This document shows, one piece after another, positions 1 through 8,375 of a stretch of DNA of 64,000 nt (within the stretch, counting starts at the first letter, position 1; each line of letters begins with the position of its first letter). The position numbers and the translations under genes are program-made. The stretch is from NCBI RefSeq assembly GCF_019455385.1, contig NZ_JACOFR010000016.1, positions 62,001-126,000 on the forward strand, read 5' to 3'. Origin of the DNA: Bradyrhizobium sp. BR 10289 (GTDB lineage Bacteria; Pseudomonadota; Alphaproteobacteria; Rhizobiales; Xanthobacteraceae). Under the pieces are notes generated by a model that was not told the DNA's origin, did no database searches, and saw only the letters and a program-made list of their open reading frames with translations.

Positions 1-376
1 GATAGGAATCCCCGGCATGCGCCAGCGGATTGGGCCGGAAGAAGCCTGGAATGCCGTGGGTCACGGTCGACCAATAGGCCAGCTTCTCGTTGAAGCCGCG
101 AAACGCGGCGCGCCAGTCCCAGACCGGCTTCTGCTCCATCCGCTTCCAGAACTCTTTCAGGCGCGCGAGCCGATGCTCCCTTGCATTGCCAGCAATGAGG
201 CTCGCATTGATGGCACCGATCGAGGTGCCGATGATCCAGTCCGGCTCGATGCCAGCCTCGTGCAGGGCCTGGTAGACGCCGGCCTGATACGAGCCGAGGG
301 CGCCGCCGCCCTGAAGCACGAGGACGACCTGCCCCGGCAGGTCCTTGCGCTGTATGGTAGTCTGCGTGCCGTTCAT
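1..376 (-). CDS. Patatin-like phospholipase, N-terminal part (runs off window)
   Basis: About 125 N-terminal residues are visible. They contain the patatin oxyanion-hole motif GGGALGSYQAGVY and the nucleophile elbow GTSIGAINAS, so this is a serine acyl hydrolase with a Ser-Asp dyad (the Asp lies outside the window). ATG at 376 is preceded by AGGAG at good spacing. It lies 70 nt downstream of the 3-hydroxybutyrate dehydrogenase gene on the same strand. A patatin-like protein beside this dehydrogenase is a pairing I recall from Bradyrhizobium genomes and suggests a joint role in polyhydroxybutyrate or membrane-lipid turnover, which is inference. Substrate unknown. Confidence 0.9.
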   Translation of the reverse strand, partial: MNGTQTTIQRKDLPGQVVLVLQGGGALGSYQAGVYQALHEAGIEPDWIIGTSIGAINASLIAGNAREHRLARLKEFWKRMEQKPVWDWRAAFRGFNEKLAYWSTVTHGIPGFFRPNPLAHAGDSY

Positions 377-446
377 GGTTCGCTCCTGATCAGCCTGCGC
401 TGCTCCGATATTCGCTGCCGGCCGCGGCTTGTTACGCCGGCTCATT

Positions 447-1271
447 TTAGTGCGCCGTCCAGCCGCCGTCGACCGGCAGCGCGACACCGGTGATCGACCC
501 CGCCGCCTCGGACGACAGGAAGACCGTGAGAGCGCCGACCTCCTCGACAGTGGCAAAGCGCTTGTTCGGCTGCTGCGCCAGCAGTACGTCGCGGATCACC
601 TGGTCGCGCGAGATTCCGTGCGCAGCGGCCTGCCCGTCGATCTGCGCCTCGACCAATGGCGTATAGACATAGCCGGGGCAGATCGCGTTGCAGGTAATGC
701 CTTGCTCCGCAGTCTCCAGCGCCGTCACTTTCGTCAGGCCGACGATGCCGTGTTTGGCAGTGACATAAGCGGCCTTGAAGGGCGAGCCGACGAGGCCATG
801 CGCGGAGGCGATGTTGATGATGCGCCCAAAGCCGTTCTGGCGCATCGCGGGCAGCGCAAGACGCGTGGTGTGAAACGCCGAGGACAGGTTGATCGTGAGG
901 ATCTGGTCCCATTTCTCCACCGGAAACTGATCGAGCGGCGCGACGTGCTGGATACCGGCATTGTTGACGAGGATATCGAGGCGGCCGGCCTGCGCAATGG
1001 TCGCAGCGATCATCTCGGCGATCGATTTCGGCTTCATCATGTCAGCAGGCGAGTAGCTTGCCTTGACGCCGAACTCGGCGGCGATCTGCTCGCGCACCCG
1101 CCCGATCTCGCTGGCGACGCCGAGGCCGTTGAGAACGATGTCGGCGCCGGAAGCAGCCAGTGCGCGAGCGATGCCGAGGCCGATGCCGCTGGTCGATCCG
1201 GTGACCAGCGCGACCTTGCTGGCGAGCACGCGCGACGAAGCGGACGGCTGTGTCTTGACCGGGACATTCAT
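447..1271 (-). CDS. bdhA: D-3-hydroxybutyrate dehydrogenase
   Basis: Short-chain dehydrogenase of 274 residues. Visible motifs are the NAD-binding GSTSGIGLGIA near residue 30, NNAG, the YVTAKHG active-site Tyr-Lys pair, and a C-terminal PVDGGW. The reaction is NAD-linked interconversion of D-3-hydroxybutyrate and acetoacetate, the step that returns PHB breakdown product to central metabolism. The frame is open further upstream, but the start MNVPVKT at 1271 matches family length; the upstream AGAAGG is only a fair ribosome site. It is transcribed toward the patatin gene, probably as one unit, and divergently from the LysR gene at 1463. Confidence 0.9.
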   Translation of the reverse strand: MNVPVKTQPSASSRVLASKVALVTGSTSGIGLGIARALAASGADIVLNGLGVASEIGRVREQIAAEFGVKASYSPADMMKPKSIAEMIAATIAQAGRLDILVNNAGIQHVAPLDQFPVEKWDQILTINLSSAFHTTRLALPAMRQNGFGRIINIASAHGLVGSPFKAAYVTAKHGIVGLTKVTALETAEQGITCNAICPGYVYTPLVEAQIDGQAAAHGISRDQVIRDVLLAQQPNKRFATVEEVGALTVFLSSEAAGSITGVALPVDGGWTAH

Positions 1272-1462
1272 GATCCAAACCTTCTGTTGGCAAGTGGCCG
1301 GCGCGACGCCGCGCCGTGGCTGGATCGAAATCTGCAGGATCATCCGTCTTTGCGGAAATGCCGGTTGGCTTCCAAGTCCATACGTGCGCGCTATCGCAAG
1401 CGGGATGTCATTTCCGGCCCCGATCGGCTAGATTCCGGCCGATCTCGCTGGGAGCCCGATCC

Positions 1463-2350
1463 ATGGAAATGCACCAGGTCCGCTACTTCCTCGCGGTGGC
1501 GCAGCTCTTGAACTTCACCCGCGCCGCCGAGGAATGCAACGTGACGCAGCCTTCGCTGACGCGCGCGATCAAGCAGCTCGAGGCGGAGCTCGGCGGCGAC
1601 CTGTTTCGCCGCGAGCGCCCGGCCGCGCAATTGACCGAACTCGGCCAGCGCATGCATCCTCTGCTGAAGCAGTGTTACGATGCTGCGATCGGCGCACGTT
1701 CGCTCGCCTCCTCGTTCAAGAGCGGCGAAATCGGCGCGCTCCGGATTGCGCTGACTCACTCGATCGACCTGTCGCTGCTCATTCCGCACCTCAACGAGAT
1801 CAGGCGACAGTTCAACCGGCTAGAATTGCACTTCCTGCGCGGGACCAGCCGCGAGGTCGGCGAATTCCTCAAGAAGGGCGAGGCCGAGCTCGGCATTGCC
1901 GCCGAGATCGACGAGGCCTGGGAGCGGCTCGACGTCTGGCCGCTGTTCACGGAAGGCTTCGATCTCGTCGTCAGCCGGCAGCACCGGCTTGCCGGCCACG
2001 ATACGGTCGATCCGGACGATCTGCGCGCGGAGCAATTGCTCGGCCGCAATTATTGCGAGCTTTCCAGTCGCATCTCCGCGGGCATGCGCGAGCACGGCAT
2101 CGACGTTGACCACGGCCACGAGATCTCCAGCGAGCGCGACCTGATCGAACTGGTGGAGGCCGATATCGGCATCGCCATGATGCCGCGCACCTCGCCGGTG
2201 CCTGACAGCCTGAAGCGGGCTGCAGTCTCAGGCCTCGATGCGAGACGCACCGTCAGTCTCTATGGTGTTGCCGGCCGGCAGCGCACGGCGGTGGCCAACG
2301 CCGTGATGCGTATGTTGCGCGGCGCGGACTGGCGGGAGATTGCGGGGTAG
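1463..2350 (+). CDS. LysR-family transcriptional regulator
   Basis: 295 residues. The N-terminal winged helix-turn-helix is clear (MEMHQVRYFLAVAQLLNF, then CNVTQPSLTRAIKQLE), followed by a periplasmic-binding-protein-like effector domain. The start at 1463 is chosen because GGGAG lies 8 nt upstream and the LysR fold begins exactly there; the frame is open further upstream but adds unrelated residues. It is divergent from bdhA with a 191-nt shared promoter region, the usual arrangement for a LysR protein controlling its neighbour, so control of bdhA and the patatin gene is a reasonable guess. The effector cannot be told from sequence. Confidence 0.9.
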   Translation: MEMHQVRYFLAVAQLLNFTRAAEECNVTQPSLTRAIKQLEAELGGDLFRRERPAAQLTELGQRMHPLLKQCYDAAIGARSLASSFKSGEIGALRIALTHSIDLSLLIPHLNEIRRQFNRLELHFLRGTSREVGEFLKKGEAELGIAAEIDEAWERLDVWPLFTEGFDLVVSRQHRLAGHDTVDPDDLRAEQLLGRNYCELSSRISAGMREHGIDVDHGHEISSERDLIELVEADIGIAMMPRTSPVPDSLKRAAVSGLDARRTVSLYGVAGRQRTAVANAVMRMLRGADWREIAG

Positions 2351-2401
2351 CATCTGATCAAGCGCTGCTGCAAACCCGCTCCCCTTGTGGGAGAGGGAAG
2401 C

Positions 2402-3118
2402 TCACTGTTCCCGGCTCGCCGCTTCCAGCGCCGCAAGCAGATCGTCGATCTCCATGCGCTTGCGGAAATCAGGATCGACGAAGCGCGCCTTTACCAATCC
2501 GTCGCGTCCGACGACGAACACGGCCGGGATCGGCAGCATCCAGCCGTCGTTGCCGTGAAACTTCGCCATGTCCTGGTATGACAGCAGATCCTGGATCTCG
2601 GCACCGAGCCAGATCGCCAGATTGAGCGACAGCGCATAGCCATTGTCGAGATCGGTCAGGATCGGGAACGGCGCGCCGGAATCGGATTTGACCTGTCTGG
2701 TGTACTCCTGCGTCTCAGGCATGATCGCAACGATCTGCGCTCCCATCGCCGCGATACGGTCCTGCGCCTGAACAACTGCGCGGAGATTGAGCCGGCAATA
2801 GGGGCACCAATGTCCGCGGAAGAACATCACCGCGACGGGGCCCTGCGCCAGCAGTGTAAGCAGCGTCACGAGACGACCTTCGCCGTCCGGCAGCATGAAG
2901 GGTGGCATTGCATCACCCGGGTGCGGCGCAGTCTCGCCGCCGCCGTTCCCGTTCAATCGCGTCACCAGGCGATCGACGGCCTCGCCATAGGCCGGGAAGA
3001 CCTCGCGGCTCGCGGCGGCATAGGCGCGCAGCTGCTCGTTCAGCGTACCCTCCATGTCGCGGCAGCGCTGGAAGGCAGACCTGAGCCGTTCGGCGTCGGC
3101 AGGCGAGAGTGACGTCAT
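2402..3118 (-). CDS. Peroxiredoxin-like (AhpC/TSA) protein
   Basis: Thioredoxin-fold protein of about 238 residues with the AhpC/TSA core around MFFRGHWCPYCRLNL, giving a CPYC pair at the position of the peroxidatic cysteine. A helical N-terminal extension of about 75 residues (ERLRSAFQRCRDMEGTLNEQL) precedes the redox domain. No signal peptide, so cytoplasmic. The start MTSLSP at 3118 has GGAG at better spacing than the ATG 15 nt further out (3133). Likely reduces peroxides or acts as a thiol-disulfide reductase; the substrate is not clear. Convergent with the LysR gene. Confidence 0.85.
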   Translation of the reverse strand: MTSLSPADAERLRSAFQRCRDMEGTLNEQLRAYAAASREVFPAYGEAVDRLVTRLNGNGGGETAPHPGDAMPPFMLPDGEGRLVTLLTLLAQGPVAVMFFRGHWCPYCRLNLRAVVQAQDRIAAMGAQIVAIMPETQEYTRQVKSDSGAPFPILTDLDNGYALSLNLAIWLGAEIQDLLSYQDMAKFHGNDGWMLPIPAVFVVGRDGLVKARFVDPDFRKRMEIDDLLAALEAASREQ

Positions 3119-3200
3119 CTTTCGCTCCGGCATTCCTGAGGCGAATACTAGTTTCCCGGTTCGGCCGCCCGCAAGAGGCGGCCGCCATTCCAGGACGGGC

Positions 3201-3485
3201 TCAGTTCACGTAGAAATTGCCGGTCGGATCGAGCCGCCCCGGGGTGTAATACATCGTGCCGTTGTCCATGAAGAAGACGGTGTTGTCCGGCACCTTCTTG
3301 GCGTTTTTCATCATGGCCTCGTGGTTTTTCTCGGCCGGCGCCATGGCCATCGCCGACATCTTGCCGGGTCCGCCATAGACATAGGCCATGCCGGCCTTGA
3401 AATCCCAGGCGGCCTCTGAGAAGGCCGACGTTGCGATCACCGCAAACGCGGCGGTGAAAATCAGGGTCTTCGACACTTTCGTCAT
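3201..3485 (-). CDS. Small secreted protein of unknown function
   Basis: 94 residues with a typical Sec signal peptide (MTKVSKTLIFTAAFAVIATS) ending near SAFSEA. The mature part is short, Met-rich (KMSAMAMAPAEKNHEAMMKN) and ends TGNFYVN. GGAGGAG lies 10 nt before the ATG at 3485. I do not recognise the family. The Met/His-rich stretch could bind a metal such as copper, but that is a guess from composition. It is divergent from the secreted cupin gene at 3722, with 236 nt between them and no recognisable regulator site. Confidence 0.7.
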   Translation of the reverse strand: MTKVSKTLIFTAAFAVIATSAFSEAAWDFKAGMAYVYGGPGKMSAMAMAPAEKNHEAMMKNAKKVPDNTVFFMDNGTMYYTPGRLDPTGNFYVN

Positions 3486-3721
3486 GAGATGCTCCTCCGG
3501 ATTGACGTGAACGCCCGCCAATCGGGCGCCCCGTCATCGGATGCCGGATACGTCGAAAGCGGAAATACCGATGCCCAATCGGTTCGATAGCCACCGCGCA
3601 TCGAGATAGCGCGGGGCTATCGCATCGAGAGCAAGCAGGCATTTCAGGATGGACGCGGTCTCGACGAAGCTCCTGCCATAGCCGGCGACCAGCGAGGTTG
3701 CGGCCAACACAGGAGACTTCC

Positions 3722-4201
3722 ATGTCGACGCATCATATCTTATCGCGAATGGTTTGGTCGGGCGCTGCCGTTCTCGGCACGCTGACATTCGCAACACCGG
3801 TCTTCGCCGGCGAATGCCCCGCCGACAAGATCAAGCCCAACGCGCACCAGATGGTCGACTATAAGCCCGTCGGCGTCACCGACACCACGCTCGGCGCGAT
3901 CGACCTCGGCAAGCAGCCCGCCCATATCGAAGGCCGCGAGCTGCGCTTCCGCAAGCTCACGATCGAGCCCGGCGGGATCGTGCCCTGGCACAGTCATGAC
4001 GACCGGCCGGCCCTGATCTTCGTGCAGCAGGGCGAGATCGTCGAATATGCCTCCAATTGCGTCGATCCGATCGTGCACAAGGCGGGCGACATCCGCCCCG
4101 AAGTGTTCGGCACCTCGCATTGGTGGAAGAACCTCGGCAAGGAGACGGTGATTCTCTATGTCGGCGACGTCCGCAAGGATCCGCACGACCATAACATGTA
4201 A
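3722..4201 (+). CDS. Secreted cupin-domain protein
   Basis: 159 residues, with an N-terminal signal peptide (cleavage near TPVFAGECP) and one cupin domain. Cupin motif 1 is GGIVPWHSHDDRPALIFVQQGE with the two His and Glu ligands; motif 2 is degenerate (PEVFGTSHWWKN). AGGAG lies 6 nt before the ATG at 3722. The C terminus is His-rich (DPHDHNM). Periplasmic single-domain cupins of this kind are metal-binding and of unknown reaction. The MFS gene follows 104 nt downstream on the same strand. Confidence 0.8.
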   Translation: MSTHHILSRMVWSGAAVLGTLTFATPVFAGECPADKIKPNAHQMVDYKPVGVTDTTLGAIDLGKQPAHIEGRELRFRKLTIEPGGIVPWHSHDDRPALIFVQQGEIVEYASNCVDPIVHKAGDIRPEVFGTSHWWKNLGKETVILYVGDVRKDPHDHNM

Positions 4202-4305
4202 CGGGTGCGTTGGCCCCAGCGCACGCGTGACCGGATGTGGCGTCCGGGACCCCACATGCTTCCTGCATGCCGGGGCGCCACATCGTTCACAGGAGAAGCC
4301 ATGTC

Positions 4306-5508
4306 GTGACCGATCTCTCCGCCCCCATCAAGCCTGCCGCCATCGCGATGGACGCGCATTCTCCGGGCCTTGCGCTTCGCTCGCTCGTCATCGGCCTTAC
4401 CGCATTCCTCACCGTCGTCGATCTGTTCGCGACCCAGGCGATCCTGCCCTCGTTGACCCGCCATTACGGCGTCCCGCCGGCCGCGATGGGTTTTGCCGTC
4501 AATGCCAGCACCTTCGGCATGGCGGTCGCAGGCCTCGTCGTCGGCGTCTTCAGCCCGCACATCAACCGGCGGACCGGCATCCTGCTCAGCCTCACCCTGC
4601 TGGCGATCCCCACCAGCCTGCTGGCATCGGCGCCAAACCTCGCCGTCTTCACCGTCCTGAGAATTGCCCAGGGCCTTTGCATGGCCTCCGCCTTCGCGCT
4701 GACTCTGGCCTATCTCGGCGAGCAATGTAGCGCCATGGATGCCGGCGGCGCCTTTGCCGCTTACATTACCGGAAACGTCGCCAGCAACCTCTTCGGCCGG
4801 CTGATCTCGGCGGCGGTTGCCGACGGTTTTGGCCTCGCCTGGAATTTCTATTTCTTCGCCGCGCTGAACCTCGCCGGTGCGGTGCTGGTCTATGGCACCA
4901 TCAAGCGCGTGCAGCAGATGCACGTGACCATGCCGTCGGCATCGCCGCTCAAAGCCACCATCGCGCATTGGCGCAATCCGCGGCTGCGTGCCGCCTTCGC
5001 CATCGGCTTCTGCATCCTGTTCGCCTTCATCGGCACTTTTACGTTCGTCAATTTCGTGCTGGTCCAGCCGCCGCTGTCGCTGGGCATGATGGACCTCGGC
5101 GTCGTCTATTTCGTCTTCCTGCCGTCGGTCATAACGACGCTGCTGGCCGGCAAGGTGGCATCTCGTCTCGGCACGCGGCCGACGATCTGGGGGTCGCTTG
5201 CCGTCGCGGGGCTCGGCCTGCCGCTGATGCTGGCGCAGCATCTGGGCGAAGTGCTCGCCGGCATGGCCCTGGTCGGCATCGGCACCTTCTTCGCCCAGGC
5301 TGCCGCGACTGGCTTCGTCGGACAGGCGGCCACCGACAACCGCGGCGTCGCCAGCGGGACCTATCTTGCCTGTTACTTCTGCGGCGGGCTGGCCGGCACG
5401 GCCGTGCTGGGCCATCTGTTCGACAGCTTCGGTTGGCCAGCCTGCATCGCCGGTATCGGCATCGCGCTCGGCGTGGCGGCTCTGCTCACATTGAACCTGA
5501 AGCGCTAG
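4306..5508 (+). CDS. MFS transporter (12-TM)
   Basis: About 400 residues with twelve predicted hydrophobic segments in two six-helix halves and the first-helix signature VDLFATQAILPSLTRHYGV of the YnfM-like drug-efflux branch. The ATG just upstream (4301) is closed by a stop after one codon, so GTG at 4306 with AGGAG 10 nt before it is the likely start. The stop codon shares the palindrome CTAG with the stop of fixS on the other strand, so the two genes converge with a 4-nt overlap. Substrate unknown. Confidence 0.87.
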   Translation: MTDLSAPIKPAAIAMDAHSPGLALRSLVIGLTAFLTVVDLFATQAILPSLTRHYGVPPAAMGFAVNASTFGMAVAGLVVGVFSPHINRRTGILLSLTLLAIPTSLLASAPNLAVFTVLRIAQGLCMASAFALTLAYLGEQCSAMDAGGAFAAYITGNVASNLFGRLISAAVADGFGLAWNFYFFAALNLAGAVLVYGTIKRVQQMHVTMPSASPLKATIAHWRNPRLRAAFAIGFCILFAFIGTFTFVNFVLVQPPLSLGMMDLGVVYFVFLPSVITTLLAGKVASRLGTRPTIWGSLAVAGLGLPLMLAQHLGEVLAGMALVGIGTFFAQAAATGFVGQAATDNRGVASGTYLACYFCGGLAGTAVLGHLFDSFGWPACIAGIGIALGVAALLTLNLKR

Positions 5509-5672
5509 CGCTTGACGGGGGCTTCCTGCGGCGGATCGTCGTCGGCAATGGCGCGCCAGGCGGCACCGTCGAGATCGTCATATTGGCCGCTGCGCAGCGA
5601 CCAGAGGAAGCCGGCGAGACCGGCACCGCCGAGCAACAGCGCCAGCGGCACCAGGATGACCAGGATCTCCAT
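5505..5672 (-). CDS. fixS: cbb3 oxidase assembly protein FixS/CcoS
   Basis: 55-residue small membrane protein: one N-terminal transmembrane helix (MEILVILVPLALLLGGAGLA), then FLWSLRSGQYDDLDGAAWRAI, the conserved CcoS motif. It is required for cofactor insertion into cbb3 cytochrome oxidase together with FixI. Its ATG overlaps the fixI stop by one base (TGATG), so translation is coupled. Last gene of fixGHIS. Confidence 0.95.
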   Translation of the reverse strand: MEILVILVPLALLLGGAGLAGFLWSLRSGQYDDLDGAAWRAIADDDPPQEAPVKR

Positions 5673-7864
5673 CACAGGCTCTCCCGCGAGGCGCTGCGGG
5701 CACGCAGCGAGTTCAGCATGACCAGGATCGAGGATCCGCTCATGGCGGCCGCCGCAATCAGGGGCGTCACGACGCCGCTGATCGCGACCGGCACGGCCAG
5801 CACATTGTAGCCGATCGCGAGCCAGAGATTTTGCCGCATCAGATGCAGCGCCTTGCGCGCGGAATCGATCGCGGCAACGACGGGGGCCAGCGGCCGGCCG
5901 AGGAAGACGAGGTCGGCGGTGGCCTGGCTGAGATGCGCGGCCGAGATCGGCGACATCGAGACATGCGCGGCCGCCAGCGAGGGCGCATCGTTCATGCCGT
6001 CGCCGACCATCAGCACCTTGGCGCCGCGCCGCTTCAATTCCTCGATCCGTGCGATCTTGTCGGCCGGGGTGACGCCGGCGCGCCACTCGGGAATGCCGAG
6101 CGCGTTGGCCGCCGCAATCACCGCCGGCTCGCGGTCGCCGGAGAGAATCTCGATGCCGATGTCGCGCGCCTTCAGCGCCGCGATCACGGCTGCCGCATCG
6201 GGGCGCAGGCCCTGACGCACCGAGAGGATGAATTTTGCGGCGCCCTTGCTGAACGCCACGACGGACGCTTCAGGATCGAGATCGTCGGTCAGCCCGACCA
6301 GATCCTCGGCGCCGCAGAACGACGGGCGTCCCAGGCGAAGCTCGATACCGTCCACCGTGGCACGCACGCCCTGTCCGGGCTCCTCGACCGCACCGACGAT
6401 CGGCGATCTCGCGCTGGCGGCCTGCGCGACGGCGGCGGCGACCGGGTGATGACTGGACAGCGCGAGCCGGCCCGCCAGCTCAAAGATGTCGGCGGGGATA
6501 TCGGCCGCATTCGTCACGTCGAGATCGGGCAGCGTCAGCGTGCCGGTCTTGTCGAAGATGACATGGTCGGCTTCCGCCAGCCGCTCGATCGCATCGCCTG
6601 CATTGAGCAGCACGCCGGCCTTGAACATCGCGCCCGAGGCGACCGTCTGCACCGTCGGAATGGCAAGTCCCAGCGCGCAGGGACAGGTGATGATCAGCAC
6701 GGCCACGCCAGTCACGATCGCATCGTGCCAGCTCGCACCGGCGATGACCCAGCCGAGGATCGTGATCAGCGCGGTCGCATGCACCACGGGCGCATAGAGC
6801 CGCGAGGCGCGGTCGGCGAGCCGCATGTAGCGCGAGCGCGCTTGCAGGGCGTTGTCGAGCAGCCGCGTGATCTCGGCGAGCAGCGTCGCCTCCGAGGCCG
6901 CCGAGACCCGCACCCGCAGCGTGCCCGAGATGTTCATCGAGCCGGCATAGACCGGCGTGCCCTGCCCGGCCGTAACATAAAGCGTCTCGCCGGTGATCAG
7001 GCTTTGGTCGATTTCGGAGCGCCCCTCGATCACGGTGCCGTCGACCGCGCAACGCTCCCCCGGCCTGAGCAGCACGATGTCGCCGGGGTGGATCGCCGCG
7101 ACCGGCACCTGCGAGATTTCATCCGGCCCGACGAATTTTGCAGCGGTCTCGGCCTTGAGCGCGGCGAGATTGCCGGCAACGGCCCGCGTCCGCCGCCGCA
7201 TGTTCTGGTCGAGGAACCGCCCGACCAGCAGGAATGTCAGCAGCATGATCGCGGCGTCGAAATAGGCGTGCTCGGCGTGATGGATGGTCTCAACCACGGA
7301 CATGCCGAGCGCCAGGCACACGCCGATCGAGATCGGCACGTCCATGTTGGTGGTCTTGTTCGACAGCGCGCGCCAGGCCGAGCGGAAGAACGGCTGGCCG
7401 GCATAGGCCGCCGCCGGCAGCGCGATCAGCGCCGACAGCCAGTGGAAGAAATCGCGCTGCTCCGGCAGCATGTCGGAGACATTGCCGGACCAGACCGGGA
7501 TCGACAGCATCATCACGTTCATGGTGGCGAACGCGGCGACGCCGAGGCAGCGCAGCAGAAAGCGGGATTCGGCGACCTCGGCCTCCTCCGCACTCTCCGT
7601 CTCGTAAGGATAAGCCTTGTAGCCGAGTTCCTCGAGCCGGTCGATGAAGCGCGCCGGGTCGAGCGTGCCCGCCTTCCATTCCAGCGCGACGCGGCGGTCC
7701 GTGAGGTTCACGCGCGCCATCGTCACATCGGGGATGGCAGAAAGACCGCGCTCGATCTTGGCCATGCAGCCGGCGCAGTGAACGCCCTCGACCGCAAGAT
7801 CGATGTGCTGCAGGCCTGCGCCCGTAGCGCGGACATAGTGGGAGAAATCGCGGGTCACATGCAT
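5672..7864 (-). CDS. fixI: Copper-translocating P1B-type ATPase FixI/CcoI
   Basis: 730 residues. In order: an N-terminal heavy-metal-associated domain with CAGC at residues 30-33, membrane helices, the actuator motif TGET near 291, the membrane metal site CPC at 394-396, the phosphorylation site DKTGT with Asp438, and the hinge GDGMNDAPS. The family exports Cu(I) across the inner membrane to supply the CuB centre of cbb3 oxidase. It follows fixH by 10 nt. The long open frame on the opposite strand (5831-8155) is a GC-bias shadow. Confidence 0.97.
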   Translation of the reverse strand: MHVTRDFSHYVRATGAGLQHIDLAVEGVHCAGCMAKIERGLSAIPDVTMARVNLTDRRVALEWKAGTLDPARFIDRLEELGYKAYPYETESAEEAEVAESRFLLRCLGVAAFATMNVMMLSIPVWSGNVSDMLPEQRDFFHWLSALIALPAAAYAGQPFFRSAWRALSNKTTNMDVPISIGVCLALGMSVVETIHHAEHAYFDAAIMLLTFLLVGRFLDQNMRRRTRAVAGNLAALKAETAAKFVGPDEISQVPVAAIHPGDIVLLRPGERCAVDGTVIEGRSEIDQSLITGETLYVTAGQGTPVYAGSMNISGTLRVRVSAASEATLLAEITRLLDNALQARSRYMRLADRASRLYAPVVHATALITILGWVIAGASWHDAIVTGVAVLIITCPCALGLAIPTVQTVASGAMFKAGVLLNAGDAIERLAEADHVIFDKTGTLTLPDLDVTNAADIPADIFELAGRLALSSHHPVAAAVAQAASARSPIVGAVEEPGQGVRATVDGIELRLGRPSFCGAEDLVGLTDDLDPEASVVAFSKGAAKFILSVRQGLRPDAAAVIAALKARDIGIEILSGDREPAVIAAANALGIPEWRAGVTPADKIARIEELKRRGAKVLMVGDGMNDAPSLAAAHVSMSPISAAHLSQATADLVFLGRPLAPVVAAIDSARKALHLMRQNLWLAIGYNVLAVPVAISGVVTPLIAAAAMSGSSILVMLNSLRARSASRESL

Positions 7865-7874
7865 GGCGAAACCC

Positions 7875-8360
7875 TCAGTTCAGGATCACGCGGTTGCGCG
7901 ACAGGAACACGCGCTGCCCTCGCGTCTCACCCTCAATCACCAGGTCCCACTGGCCCGGCGCGACGGCGGCGGCATTGCCGCGATAGATGCCGCTGCCGGA
8001 CTCCGGCAGCTCCACGGAAACATCTGCCCGCTTGTCGGTCGGGCGCTCCAGACGTCCTTCGAACTTCAGGCCGCTCATCGGCAGACCCTTCGCATCGCGC
8101 GCATCAACCTGGAGCGTGGCCGCACCGTCGGCGCGGCGCTCGATATGGGCGCTGACCTGCCAGTTTCGCGCGGCCTGGTCCTGCGCCGCGGAGATTTCGC
8201 GGTCGTAAGTGAGGCCTGCGGCATAGGGGCTGTCGACGTCGGTGCCCGGCAGCGTCGCAATCGCGAGCTTCATCATGGTGACGTTGACGCCAATCACGAC
8301 GCCGAAGAAGGCGACCAGCATCAGGAACACCTTCGTCCCGGTCAGCGGTTTCGTGGCCAT
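7875..8360 (-). CDS. fixH: FixH, cbb3 oxidase maturation protein
   Basis: 161 residues with one N-terminal membrane anchor (VFLMLVAFFGVVIGVNVTMM) and a periplasmic beta-sandwich domain ending GETRGQRVFLSRNRVILN, as in FixH/CcoH. It is needed for assembly or stability of cbb3 oxidase, probably with FixI. AGGAGAG lies just upstream of the ATG. It sits 15 nt after fixG and 10 nt before fixI in the usual fixGHIS order. Confidence 0.95.
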   Translation of the reverse strand: MATKPLTGTKVFLMLVAFFGVVIGVNVTMMKLAIATLPGTDVDSPYAAGLTYDREISAAQDQAARNWQVSAHIERRADGAATLQVDARDAKGLPMSGLKFEGRLERPTDKRADVSVELPESGSGIYRGNAAAVAPGQWDLVIEGETRGQRVFLSRNRVILN

Positions 8361-8375
8361 GGCACTCTCCTGAAC

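Noticed and set aside
5831..8155. 774-residue open frame on the plus strand opposite fixI
   Set aside because: Arg/His/Gly-rich shadow of a high-GC gene; fixI on the other strand has every catalytic motif.
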